Origin: UBA1424 sp041654095
GTDB lineage: Bacteria; Bacillota_I; Bacilli_A; RFN20; CAG-826
DNA length: 25,887 nucleotides
NCBI GenBank assembly: GCA_041654095.1
Contig: JBAZED010000013.1
Span: 1-25,887 of the forward strand
Direction of reading: 5' to 3'
A program made the position numbers and the translations under genes. Positions 14,912 through 22,889 of the stretch are shown here, piece after piece. Positions within the stretch are counted from its first letter, which is position 1; every line of letters begins with the position of its first letter. Below the pieces are notes generated by a model. It was given only the letters and a program-made list of their open reading frames with translations, searched no databases and was not told the DNA's origin.

Positions 14912-16510
14912 ATGAAAAAAGAGAGTACTTTATATCAATCGCTTCTGGACGTGAGCCGCGCTTATCCGCGCCGCACGGCTCTTATTTACCTGTCTAAAAA
15001 AATTAAATACAAGGCTCTCATCGATGATGTTAATCGCTTGGCGGCAGGCTTGATCGAAAGCGGCGTCAAAAGAGATGATGTCGTCTCCGTCTGCCTTCCT
15101 AACATCCCCGAGACCGTCCACCTCTTATATGCCATCAATCAAATCGGAGCGATTGCCAATTTGATTCACCCCTTGATGAAATTCGAGCAGATGGAGAGCA
15201 TTCTAAAAGAAACAAAGAGCCACCTTCTTTTTGCTCTCGACATCGCCTATCGCGAATTTCGGCCCTTAAGCCAAAACGATGTCCGCGTCATCGCTTGTTC
15301 CCCTGTTAAAAACCTCAATATCATCCTAAAAGCCGGCTATTTCATTCAAAATCGCGCAAAGCTGATCAAGGTTCAGAAAAATGATCGGATAGCGGCTTTT
15401 TACAACAAAAACAAGCATTTTAAATACGATAATGATTACAAAAAGGACGCTTTCTATCTACATAGCGGCGGAACGACGGGAAAGCCAAAAGTCATCGCTC
15501 TATCGTCATTCAGCGTCAACGCCTTGGCCGCTAACGGGATGGATATTTTGGGAATTTCCGATCCGGAGAACAAGTATATGCTAGCCGTTTTACCAATCTT
15601 CCACGGCTTTGGTTTGTGCATGGGAATGCACGCGTGCTTAGCCCATGGTGCGTGCAATACATTAATGCCAAAATTCTCTTCTAATCAAGTCATAAACTAC
15701 TTGAAAAAACGCCGGATTTCTTTCATTATCGGCGTTCCAATCCTGTTTGAGGCTCTCTTGCGCAATCGCCGCTTCGAAGGTCGCTTTTTACAAAATCTGC
15801 ATATCGCTTTTGTCGGCGGCGATTTCGTAGCCCCGTCGCTAATCGAGCGCTTTAATGAATGCATGTCGAAATATGATTCTCAAGCCCGCCTTTACGAAGG
15901 TTATGGGCTGACCGAAGTCGTCACGGTTTGCTCAGTTAACAACGAGGCTCACCACAAGGCCGGCAGCGTCGGCAAACTTTTGCCGAACATACAGATGAAG
16001 GCCGTCGATGTCAACTCAAAAGTCGACTTGCCATCCGGACAAGACGGCGAGCTCTATGTCAAGGGTGAGACGATGATGAATGGCTATCGTTTTCTGAACG
16101 ATGAGAAGGAGCAGCCTTTTGTCATAGACAAGAATGGTGATGTCTGGATTGCCACGGGTGACTATGGCTCAATCGATGAAGACGGCTTTGTTTTCTTTCG
16201 CCAGCGCATAAAGCGCATCATCAAAGTCAGCGGCATCAACATCTTCCCAAATCAGATTGAAGGCGCTGTCATGGATTTAGGCGCGGTCCACGAATGCGCG
16301 GCTATCGCCGTCAAAGATGATAAGCTCGGCAACGCCATCAAACTTTTCATCGTCCTCGACCGCCGTTCTCCAAAGCGAAATATCGACGAGGAGATCAAAA
16401 AAGCGATCGAGCATCGCTGCGGCATTTATGCCGTCCCTCGGGAAATCGTCTATCGGGAGAGTTTGCCCAAAACCCTAGTTGGCAAAGTTGATACAAAACT
16501 GTTATCCTAG
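14912..16510 (+). CDS. AMP-dependent acyl-CoA synthetase / ligase (ANL family)
   Basis: A 532-residue adenylate-forming enzyme with the full ANL motif set: P-loop HSGGTTGKPK (184-193), EGYGLTEV (A5), ATGDYG with the ribose-binding Asp (A7), hinge and domain swing RIKRIIKVSGINIFP (A8), and the C-terminal PKTLVGK with catalytic Lys525. It activates a carboxylate with ATP to an acyl-AMP and normally passes it to CoA, or to a carrier protein. No carrier is encoded nearby. The substrate pocket cannot be read, but a long-chain or medium-chain acid fits the size. It follows the DUF1624 gene by 11 bases with a weak AAAGAGA site, so the two are likely co-transcribed. No clear terminator follows. Confidence 0.88.
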   Translation: MKKESTLYQSLLDVSRAYPRRTALIYLSKKIKYKALIDDVNRLAAGLIESGVKRDDVVSVCLPNIPETVHLLYAINQIGAIANLIHPLMKFEQMESILKETKSHLLFALDIAYREFRPLSQNDVRVIACSPVKNLNIILKAGYFIQNRAKLIKVQKNDRIAAFYNKNKHFKYDNDYKKDAFYLHSGGTTGKPKVIALSSFSVNALAANGMDILGISDPENKYMLAVLPIFHGFGLCMGMHACLAHGACNTLMPKFSSNQVINYLKKRRISFIIGVPILFEALLRNRRFEGRFLQNLHIAFVGGDFVAPSLIERFNECMSKYDSQARLYEGYGLTEVVTVCSVNNEAHHKAGSVGKLLPNIQMKAVDVNSKVDLPSGQDGELYVKGETMMNGYRFLNDEKEQPFVIDKNGDVWIATGDYGSIDEDGFVFFRQRIKRIIKVSGINIFPNQIEGAVMDLGAVHECAAIAVKDDKLGNAIKLFIVLDRRSPKRNIDEEIKKAIEHRCGIYAVPREIVYRESLPKTLVGKVDTKLLS

Positions 16511-16550
16511 CCAAAGGCGTATATCGTTTAGTTTACTGTGACTTTTGTTT

Positions 16551-16561
16551 TATACTATAAA
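16551..16561 (+). promoter_or_regulatory. Putative promoter before the rubredoxin-like gene
   Basis: Overlapping -10 boxes TATACT (16551-16556) and TATAAA (16556-16561) lie 23-28 bases before the ATG at 16584. The -35 is weak (TAGTTT, 16 bases upstream of the first box). Confidence 0.35.
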
Positions 16562-16583
16562 TACAAAGCAAGAGGATATCATT

Positions 16584-16709
16584 ATGCAAAAATATCGTTG
16601 TCTGCGCTGCGGTCAGATCGTCGTCCCTGAAGAAGACGGCACTTGTCCGGTATGCGGTGCGCCTTTTGAAAAGCTGCGCCCGATTGAGGAACCGAAGAAA
16701 GATAAATGA
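16584..16709 (+). CDS. Minimal rubredoxin-like zinc ribbon protein, 41 residues
   Basis: A tiny gene with an AAGAGG site about nine bases before the ATG. The product has CLRCG (Cys6, Cys9) and CPVCGAPFEKL (Cys21, Cys24), the two cysteine knuckles of rubredoxin-type folds. The ending resembles the C-terminal rubredoxin domain of rubrerythrin (CPVCGAPxExF). The spacing between knuckles (11 residues) is far shorter than in true rubredoxin (about 28-30), so it probably binds Zn or Fe in a stripped-down form. The family is seen in Firmicutes as a rubredoxin-like domain protein of unknown role. It ends 34 bases before the amidohydrolase start and may share its message. Codon use is like its neighbours. 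Confidence 0.8.
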   Translation: MQKYRCLRCGQIVVPEEDGTCPVCGAPFEKLRPIEEPKKDK

Positions 16710-16743
16710 ATTGGCCCTTCAGTGGTCAAGTTTGGAGGCTTAT

Positions 16744-18024
16744 ATGCGTATTTTATTACAAGATGCTCGAATTCTGAGCATGACTGATCGGCCGATTGTC
16801 CGCGGCGATGTCGTCGTCGATGGCAATCGAATCGTTTACATCGGGGGGAACGGCTCGAAACACGGTCCTTTCGACCGCGTCATATTGTGCGACGGCAATG
16901 TTCTGATGCCGGGTTTTAAAAACGCCCACACTCACGGCGCGATGACTTTTTTAAGAAGTTACGCTGATGATCTCGCGCTCCGCGATTGGCTTTATAACTT
17001 CGTTTTTCCCATCGAGGCTAAGCTCCAACCTAGCGATGTCTACCATTTGTCAAAGGTGGCTTTTGCCGAGTATTTGACGAGTGGCATCACGGCTAATTTC
17101 GATATGTATTATTTTCCGAGGGAAGTCGCGCGAGCGGCTGAGGAATTCGGAATGCGCACCGTAATTTTAGGAACGCCGACTTCTTTTAAGGAGTCGATCG
17201 CCGGACTTCGCGATAATTACGAAGCGATTAACGGCAAGTATGATTTAGTCAACTTTCGGCTCGGATTTCACGCCGAGTATACAGCCACGCATGAGATGCT
17301 GACTTCGCTTTCAGAATTGGCCAACGAACTCAAAGAGCCGGTTTTCACGCACATCAGCGAAACGGAAAATGAAGTGCAGGGCTGCCGCGATCGCCACGGC
17401 GACACTCCAGCCGTCTACTTTGATAAGCTCGGCTTGTTTAACTATGGTGGTGGTGGTTTTCACGGCGTCTACCTGACTGATGAGGATATGGCAATTTTTA
17501 AACGCCGAAACTTGCACCTCGTCACTTGCCCGAGCAGCAACACCAAGCTCGCCAGCGGCATCGCACCTATTCAAAAATTTATGAATTACGGCCTCGATCT
17601 CTCAATCGGCACCGATGGTCCGGCCAGCAACAACTGCCTCGATTTTTTCCGCGAGATGTTCTTGGTGACCGGTTTAGCGAAATTAAAAACGATGGATCCG
17701 ACATCGGTCAATGGCTATAGCGTTTTGAAAATGGCGACGGTCGGAGGTGCAAAAGCGATGGGCTTAAACGATTCTGATACCCTCGAAGTCGGCAAATTAG
17801 CCGATCTCATCATGATCGACCTCAAGCGTCCGAATATGCAACCGATCAACAATATCGAAAACAACATCGTCTACAGCGGTTCAAAAGACAATATCAAAAT
17901 GACGATGATCAACGGTCGTATTTTATACGAAGACAGCAAATTCTTCTTGAACGAGCCGATTGAAGATATTTATCAGCGAGCCCAGGAAGTAACCGACCGC
18001 ATTAAAGCCGATAGCGCGAAATAA
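16744..18024 (+). CDS. mtaD: Amidohydrolase, S-adenosylhomocysteine / 5'-methylthioadenosine deaminase type
   Basis: A 426-residue TIM-barrel metal-dependent hydrolase of the MtaD/SsnA group. Metal ligands are His62 and His64 (NAHTHGAM), His203 (FTHISE), His240 (FHGV) and Asp291 (GTDG). The strand segments TCPSSNTKLASGIAPI and GTDGPASNN are the typical signature of SAH/MTA/5'-deoxyadenosine deaminases, which convert the adenine ring to hypoxanthine while recycling S-adenosylmethionine by-products. The start ATG at 16744 follows GGAGG by six bases; the longer upstream frame overlaps the zinc-ribbon gene and is not used. Guanine or atrazine-type deaminases share the fold, so the substrate is probable, not certain. 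In a cell with a polyamine importer, MTA is a plausible substrate. Confidence 0.82.
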   Translation: MRILLQDARILSMTDRPIVRGDVVVDGNRIVYIGGNGSKHGPFDRVILCDGNVLMPGFKNAHTHGAMTFLRSYADDLALRDWLYNFVFPIEAKLQPSDVYHLSKVAFAEYLTSGITANFDMYYFPREVARAAEEFGMRTVILGTPTSFKESIAGLRDNYEAINGKYDLVNFRLGFHAEYTATHEMLTSLSELANELKEPVFTHISETENEVQGCRDRHGDTPAVYFDKLGLFNYGGGGFHGVYLTDEDMAIFKRRNLHLVTCPSSNTKLASGIAPIQKFMNYGLDLSIGTDGPASNNCLDFFREMFLVTGLAKLKTMDPTSVNGYSVLKMATVGGAKAMGLNDSDTLEVGKLADLIMIDLKRPNMQPINNIENNIVYSGSKDNIKMTMINGRILYEDSKFFLNEPIEDIYQRAQEVTDRIKADSAK

Positions 18025-18056
18025 AACAGTTTTATATTCATATCGATAGGAAATGG

Positions 18057-18086
18057 CCTTCGAGTAATTTAATATTTACTCGGAGG
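18057..18086 (+). promoter_or_regulatory. Hairpin covering the ldh ribosome-binding site
   Basis: CCTTCGAGTAA (18057-18067) pairs with TTACTCGGAGG (18076-18086) in an 11-bp stem with one G-U pair and an 8-base loop. The Shine-Dalgarno GGAGG (18082-18086) is the 3' edge of the stem, so it is hidden when the hairpin forms. Suggests control of ldh translation; alternatively a poor terminator, since only a mixed T-rich tail follows. Confidence 0.55.
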
Positions 18087-18096
18087 CAATTTATTT

Positions 18097-19053
18097 ATGG
18101 AAAATCGCAAAGTAGTAATTATCGGTGACGGCGCGGTCGGCTCTTCGACGGCTTTTACCCTTTTACAAGGGCATACCGTCAACGAAATTGTCATCATCGA
18201 CATCAATAAAAGCAAAGCCGAAGGCGATGTCTTGGACATGCAGCACGGCATTTCGTTCGTCTCGCCGAAAATCGTCAAAGCCGGCGACTATCGCGACTGC
18301 CGAGATGCGCACATCATCGTCATCACGGCCGGCGTCGCCCAGCGCGAGGGCGAAACGCGGATCGATTTGCTGAAGCGCAACATCACAGTATTCGATTCCA
18401 TCATCGAAAACATCCGTCCTTACCTCGACGACGATGTCATTATCTTGGTCGTGACTAATCCGGTTGATATCTTGTCCTACTACGTCAATAAGAAACTCAA
18501 CCTCAAACCAGGGCGGGTTATCGGCAGTGGAACTGTCCTCGACACTTCGCGCCTCAAATACTTAATCAGCGAAGACACCGGCGTCGACCCTCGCAATATT
18601 CACACTTATGTCATCGGCGAACACGGCGATAGCGAAGTAGCGACCTTTTCGATCACGACGATCGGCGGCGTCAATCTCGAAGATTATTGCGCGAGCTGCA
18701 AGCGCTGCTCGTGCCACGGAAGGCTGAAATTCGCGGAATTGCTCGCGGAAGTCAAGCACGCGGCCTACGACATCATCTCCAAGAAAGGGGCGACTTATTA
18801 CGCCGTCGCTTTAGCGGTCGCCCGCATCGTCGAGGCGATCGTCAACAACACAAACAGCATATTGACCGTCTCGTCATTAATCGAGAGCGCCTACGACGGC
18901 CGAATTTTTGATGTCTATCTTTCTCTTCCTGCCCTCGTCAATCGCGAGGGCGTCTCGCGTTTGATCACCCCTGAGTTCTCGAAGCAGGAGATCGACGATC
19001 TCGTCAAATCTAGCGACGAACTTAAAAAGTTAATTCGCGAATTAGAATTCTAG
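18097..19053 (+). CDS. ldh: L-lactate dehydrogenase
   Basis: A 318-residue NAD-dependent dehydrogenase that reduces pyruvate to L-lactate, regenerating NAD in fermentation. Visible features are the Rossmann loop GDGAVGS (G10, G12, G15), the substrate-loop Gln82 and Arg88 in QREGETR (Gln marks LDH rather than malate dehydrogenase, which has Arg), TNPVDILSY, LDTSRL with Asp149 and Arg152, and the catalytic His176 in GEHGDSE. An unusual cluster CASCKRCSCH occupies residues 198-207. The ATG at 18097 has GGAGG ten bases upstream, but that site lies in a hairpin stem (18057-18086). The gene ends at its own strong terminator. It is preceded by the amidohydrolase with no obvious terminator between. 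Confidence 0.95.
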   Translation: MENRKVVIIGDGAVGSSTAFTLLQGHTVNEIVIIDINKSKAEGDVLDMQHGISFVSPKIVKAGDYRDCRDAHIIVITAGVAQREGETRIDLLKRNITVFDSIIENIRPYLDDDVIILVVTNPVDILSYYVNKKLNLKPGRVIGSGTVLDTSRLKYLISEDTGVDPRNIHTYVIGEHGDSEVATFSITTIGGVNLEDYCASCKRCSCHGRLKFAELLAEVKHAAYDIISKKGATYYAVALAVARIVEAIVNNTNSILTVSSLIESAYDGRIFDVYLSLPALVNREGVSRLITPEFSKQEIDDLVKSSDELKKLIRELEF

Positions 19054-19059
19054 TTGTAG

Positions 19060-19090
19060 AAAACGCGATTGCTCATCGCGTTTTTTGTTT
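19060..19090 (+). terminator. Rho-independent terminator after ldh
   Basis: AAAACGCGAT (19060-19069) and ATCGCGTTTT (19075-19084) form a 10-bp stem with a 5-base loop, followed by more T bases (TTGTTT) on the + strand. It also lies just past the stop of the convergent lipoprotein gene, with a weaker TTTTCTA tail on that strand. Confidence 0.85.
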
Positions 19091-20201
19091 ATTCGTCGAC
19101 GTGGGTGACCATCTCGAGATGATGGTCGAGGAAGGCCGCGATCAGCGGGTCGTGATACACGGCGGCTTTTTCATATTGCCATATGCGATAGGAGTTGATG
19201 ACGGCGGTGTCGGCGGTGGAAATGCTGAGACCTTGCAAAACGCTCGTTCCGGCAAATCCGTCGAGATATGAGAGATTTGAAAGGCGCTCCGATTCATAAT
19301 AGCTGCTTTCAATCGTATAAGCGTCTGCCATCGCTTGCGCTAACAATGAGTCATTGAGGTAAACGGCCTGCGACTTAATGACTTCGCCATTTGTGGATGC
19401 GCCATCTGGTTCAATATATTGAAAGGTGGGGACAAAGCCGTCAGCATATCCAAAAACGGCATTATTTATTAGTGATAAACCGTATTTATCCTTGAACGCT
19501 TGCCACTGCGCTTCTTGGTAGGTGCCTTCGCCGTTCAGCTTGATGCCTTCGACGTCGGCGTTGACGGCGTAAAGCGTTTTCGTATTCTCGAGATTAGCTA
19601 AAGCATAGTCCCTCAACATGTTTTCTCTTAGAAAGAGGCTTTCGGGGCTCTCATCGTAATACACGAGGGCAAAGCTGGCCGCCTGCTCATAAAGACTTTC
19701 CAAATCGGTCAGCGAAATGCTGAGAACAGTCGGAGCGATGACCAGTTCCTCAAAATATTCAAAAAACGCTTCTTTGCTCTTCCAGATATTTAAGGACGAA
19801 TCATATTCGCGGGCGACTTTGGCTACTCCATCTTTATAAAGTCCAAAGGATTGCGAGGAAGCGTTTATCTTCATTCCCAGAGTATCGAGCTGGTTGTTCT
19901 GATCATCAAAAAACTGCCGATATGGAATTGCGTATGCCTCGACGCGATAAGCCGCGAGATAAGGCTTGAGAATCGAATCGCGGAATGTCGTCCAGCACGT
20001 GCAATTAGAATTTGGCAGCGAAAAGACGAGGAAGTTTTGCTGAGCGGCGACCTTGTGCGAAAAATCATCATAAGTAATCGTTTTTAACTCGCCGTCTAGC
20101 GCTCCGTAGATCAAGGGCGTCTTGTTGGCGTTTCCATCGCAGCCGGCGAGGAGGGCGAGGGGCAAAATCGAGATGGCGATAATGAATCGTAATCGTTTCA
20201 T
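19089..20201 (-). CDS. Predicted lipoprotein with thioredoxin-like domains and a CxC motif
   Basis: A 370-residue exported lipoprotein: basic start, hydrophobic core, lipobox LAGC with Cys21. Residues ~35-145 look like a thioredoxin fold: a beta-strand NFLVFSLPN, then NCTCW (Cys67, Cys69) at the place of the usual CxxC, and a second strand VEAYAIPY. A second, degenerate unit (~165-290) starts with FALVYYDESPESL and lacks cysteines. The CxC with Trp following is an atypical redox motif; the fold call is by pattern only. A good TTAGCA-17-TATAAT promoter lies upstream, and the start has GAGGAAAG before the ATG. It is divergent from potABCD, with no evident link in function. Confidence 0.7.
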   Translation of the reverse strand: MKRLRFIIAISILPLALLAGCDGNANKTPLIYGALDGELKTITYDDFSHKVAAQQNFLVFSLPNSNCTCWTTFRDSILKPYLAAYRVEAYAIPYRQFFDDQNNQLDTLGMKINASSQSFGLYKDGVAKVAREYDSSLNIWKSKEAFFEYFEELVIAPTVLSISLTDLESLYEQAASFALVYYDESPESLFLRENMLRDYALANLENTKTLYAVNADVEGIKLNGEGTYQEAQWQAFKDKYGLSLINNAVFGYADGFVPTFQYIEPDGASTNGEVIKSQAVYLNDSLLAQAMADAYTIESSYYESERLSNLSYLDGFAGTSVLQGLSISTADTAVINSYRIWQYEKAAVYHDPLIAAFLDHHLEMVTHVDE

Positions 20202-20220
20202 GTTCTTTCCTCAAACTAAT

Positions 20221-20249
20221 ATTATATCGACATCCGTGCAATATGCTAA
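20221..20249 (-). promoter_or_regulatory. Promoter of the thioredoxin-like lipoprotein gene
   Basis: On the minus strand a perfect -10 TATAAT (20221-20226) follows TTAGCA (20244-20249, 4/6 match) by 17 bases. The predicted start near 20214 leaves a 12-base leader with GAGG before the ATG at 20201. Confidence 0.65.
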
Positions 20250-20494
20250 TAAGAAACGCTTCTATATCGTAAATATGGCTTTTTAAACCACCGTCGAAAC
20301 GACTTGCAAAAACTTCGCTAAAACCTCTGCGCGTCCTTTTTGCCAAAATGAAAACAAAAAACATTTACATTATCCGATTGAAATTGCAGTGGGTAATAAG
20401 ACGAAAAAGCCCGATATAATCGATATAAAATGGTCAAAAAAACATTTGGGAAAAAGGCGTGAAAATATTTTCTCATTTTCTCGCTAAAAATTTG
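20250..20494. other. A+T-rich intergenic region upstream of potABCD
   Basis: The space between the two divergent starts (20202-20587) holds 386 bases without a convincing gene. Apart from the two promoters listed separately I see a TATAAT (20415-20420) without a proper -35, and A-rich runs. No riboswitch or palindromic operator is evident. The frame open from 20459 into potA has no ribosome-binding site at its start. Confidence 0.5.
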
Positions 20495-20523
20495 TTGTAT
20501 TTTATGCGAATATTGTCTATATT
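20495..20523 (+). promoter_or_regulatory. Putative potABCD promoter
   Basis: TTGTAT (20495-20500) and TATATT (20518-20523) are 17 bases apart; transcription from about 20530 gives a leader of ~58 bases with GAGGTG upstream of the potA ATG. Confidence 0.5.
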
Positions 20524-20587
20524 TTTAATCGTAAAAATTCAAGGGTGTCTCCTTCAAAATGCGCACATGGCGCGAGGTGTGGTAAAA

Positions 20588-22102
20588 ATGGCCGAAAAAG
20601 AAATAATTATCAGTCTGAAAAACGTCACAAAGGATTTCGACGGCACGGTTGTCGTCGATAATTTCAACCTCGATATTAAACGCGGGGAGTTCGTGACGAT
20701 TCTCGGCCCATCGGGCTGCGGCAAAACGACGACATTGCGGATGATCGGCGGTTTTGAAATGCCGACGAGCGGTGAAATTTTCCTCAATGGCGCCGACATA
20801 TCGGCCCTCCCTCCGTATAAACGCCCGGTTAACACCGTCTTTCAGCGTTATGCATTATTTCCCCATCTCGATGTTTACGATAATGTCGCCTTCGGCTTAA
20901 AAATAAAGAAAGTTCCGGAAGTCTTCATCGATAAAAATGGCGCAGAAGTGACCAAAATGAGGCATCTGACCATCGAAGAAATCGACGAAAAAGTCGCCAA
21001 GGCTCTCAAGATGGTCGATTTAGAAGAGCTCGAAGACCGCGATGTTCAGACCTTGTCGGGTGGCCAGCAGCAAAGAGTGGCTATCGCCCGCTGCATCGTC
21101 AACGAGCCAAAGATTCTCCTGCTCGATGAACCGCTCGGCGCCCTCGACTTAAAAATGCGCAAGGACATGCAGCTCGAGCTCAAGGCCATGCACGATAAAC
21201 TCGGCATCACTTTCATCTATGTCACACACGATCAAGAAGAAGCTCTGACGATGTCGGACACGATCGTCGTCATGAAAGACGGCGTCATTCAGCAAATCGG
21301 TTCACCGATGGACATCTACAACGAACCCGCCAATGCTTTTGTGGCCGATTTTATCGGCAATTCCAATATTTACAACGCGACGATGGTCGGATCGAAAGCC
21401 GTCCGCTTCATCAATGCCAACTTCCCGTGCGAAGATGATTTCCCAATCAATGACAAGGTCGATGTCGTCATCCGCCCTGAAGATGTCGAGATTCTCGCCG
21501 ATGCTAAAGGGATGGTCGAAGGCAAGATCATCAACAAAATTTTTAAAGGCATCCATTTCGAATATGTCGTCATGGTCGGCAAAAATGAAGTCATCGTGCA
21601 GAGCACAAAGGATTTTCCGGTGGATAATTTAGTCGGCATCAACATCGATCCCGAGAGCATTCACGTCATGAAAAAGGAATTCAGCATCAACAGTTATTTT
21701 GATGCTTGGATCAATAAAAATAACCAAGTCGTCATCGGCAACGTTCCTTTTGACTGCTGCATCACCGACCTGGTCGCGAATTCGACTTTGGATGACGACG
21801 GCTATGTCGTCGGCAAGAAAGGCGTCCGCTACGATTTCAATGACGCGGAAGTCGTCGCCGAGATTCAACTGGGGGATATCGAACTATCTGACGATATCGA
21901 ACAAGGTCAAACAACCGGAACGGTCATCTCGTCTCTATATGCTGGCGACCACTATCAATACACGGTCCGAACCGACGAAGAAGAGGACTATGTCGTCGAC
22001 ACGCAGGACGTTTTTAACGTCAATGATGTCGTCTCCGTCCGCGTCGCTCCCGCCAACATCCGCCTGAGGATTAAAGGGGATATCGCTAAATATGAAATTT
22101 AA
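20588..22102 (+). CDS. potA: Spermidine/putrescine ABC transporter ATP-binding protein PotA, extended
   Basis: A 504-residue ATPase, some 130 residues longer than E. coli PotA (378). Motifs are Walker A GPSGCGKT (40-47), the PotA-type VFQRYALFPHLDVYDNVAFGL, signature LSGGQ (156-160), Walker B ILLLDEP (176-182) and His214 (VTHDQEEA). A short insert (~108-130) precedes the signature domain. The C-terminal part holds two TOBE-like domains, 293-365 (VDVVIRPEDVEIL) and ~440-498 (VSVRVAPANIRLR), with a linker domain between. PotA drives polyamine import. The start at 20588 is chosen because homology begins there and GAGGTG precedes it. The 3' end overlaps potB by 11 bases. Confidence 0.9.
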   Translation: MAEKEIIISLKNVTKDFDGTVVVDNFNLDIKRGEFVTILGPSGCGKTTTLRMIGGFEMPTSGEIFLNGADISALPPYKRPVNTVFQRYALFPHLDVYDNVAFGLKIKKVPEVFIDKNGAEVTKMRHLTIEEIDEKVAKALKMVDLEELEDRDVQTLSGGQQQRVAIARCIVNEPKILLLDEPLGALDLKMRKDMQLELKAMHDKLGITFIYVTHDQEEALTMSDTIVVMKDGVIQQIGSPMDIYNEPANAFVADFIGNSNIYNATMVGSKAVRFINANFPCEDDFPINDKVDVVIRPEDVEILADAKGMVEGKIINKIFKGIHFEYVVMVGKNEVIVQSTKDFPVDNLVGINIDPESIHVMKKEFSINSYFDAWINKNNQVVIGNVPFDCCITDLVANSTLDDDGYVVGKKGVRYDFNDAEVVAEIQLGDIELSDDIEQGQTTGTVISSLYAGDHYQYTVRTDEEEDYVVDTQDVFNVNDVVSVRVAPANIRLRIKGDIAKYEI

Positions 22103-22889
22103 ACGCAAGTATTTAGCCATTCCCTATTCGGTCTTCATGATCTTGTTTGTCATCATACCAATTATGCTCATACTCTACTACGCTTTTTCGGATACCGCGA
22201 CCGGGGAGATTTCCTTTGCGGCCCTCGTCCGTTTCTTCTCTTCAACAACTAAGTTGAACGTTTTGCTCGTCTCCTTTTTCATCGGCGTTCTCAATACCGT
22301 TTTATGCCTGCTCATCGGCTATCCTCTCGCCTTCCTTTTAGCTCGCAAGCAATACAACACGAATACCGTTCTCGTCTTGCTCTTCGTCATGCCGATGTGG
22401 ATCAACTTCGTCCTTCGCACCGGTGCGACGCGCGACCTTTTGACGTGGTTTAATATCAGCGGTGGTCAACATCCCTACTTAGCGACGATGATCGGCATGG
22501 TTTATAACTTCTTGCCCTTTGCGGTCTTGCCGCTTTATTCGACGATGCTCAAACTCGATCAGAGCCAAATCGAAGCCGCGGCCGATCTCGGCGCCAATCC
22601 CGTCCAAGTTTTTACCAAATCGATTTTGCCGCAGTCGCTGCCGGGCATTGTTTCGGCTTCGACGATGGTTTTTATGCCGACGATGTCGAGCTATGTTATC
22701 TCCGATGTTCTTTCCGAAGGAAAAATTTCGTTATTTGGCAATTCCATCTACCTCAATTTCTCAAATTCGCAATGGAATGATGGTTCATTTATGGCCTTGA
22801 TCATGCTGGCGATTGTCGGCATCACCATGCTCGTTACCCGCCGTTTCAACAAAGACGATTTTGCGTCGCGGGGAGGTAACTTATGGTAA
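22092..22889 (+). CDS. potB: Spermidine/putrescine ABC transporter permease PotB
   Basis: A 265-residue permease with six transmembrane segments and the EAA loop EAAADLGANPVQVFTKSILPQSLPG-like block (from residue ~157), which docks onto PotA. The N terminus is a short basic stretch before the first helix, as in PotB. It starts inside the last codons of potA (ATG overlapping by 11 bases), with AGGGG about 12 bases upstream, so its translation depends on potA. PotB pairs with PotC to form the membrane channel for polyamines bound by PotD. Confidence 0.93.
   Translation: MKFKRKYLAIPYSVFMILFVIIPIMLILYYAFSDTATGEISFAALVRFFSSTTKLNVLLVSFFIGVLNTVLCLLIGYPLAFLLARKQYNTNTVLVLLFVMPMWINFVLRTGATRDLLTWFNISGGQHPYLATMIGMVYNFLPFAVLPLYSTMLKLDQSQIEAAADLGANPVQVFTKSILPQSLPGIVSASTMVFMPTMSSYVISDVLSEGKISLFGNSIYLNFSNSQWNDGSFMALIMLAIVGITMLVTRRFNKDDFASRGGNLW

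Noticed and set aside
18057..18096. ldh leader hairpin as a terminator of the amidohydrolase gene
   Set aside because: The stem is followed by GCAATTTATTTA-like mixed sequence rather than a T run, and the Shine-Dalgarno is part of the stem, so a regulatory role is more likely.
20459..20587. N-terminal 43-residue extension of PotA
   Set aside because: The frame is open but the start has no ribosome-binding site, the likely promoter falls inside it, and PotA similarity starts at 20588.
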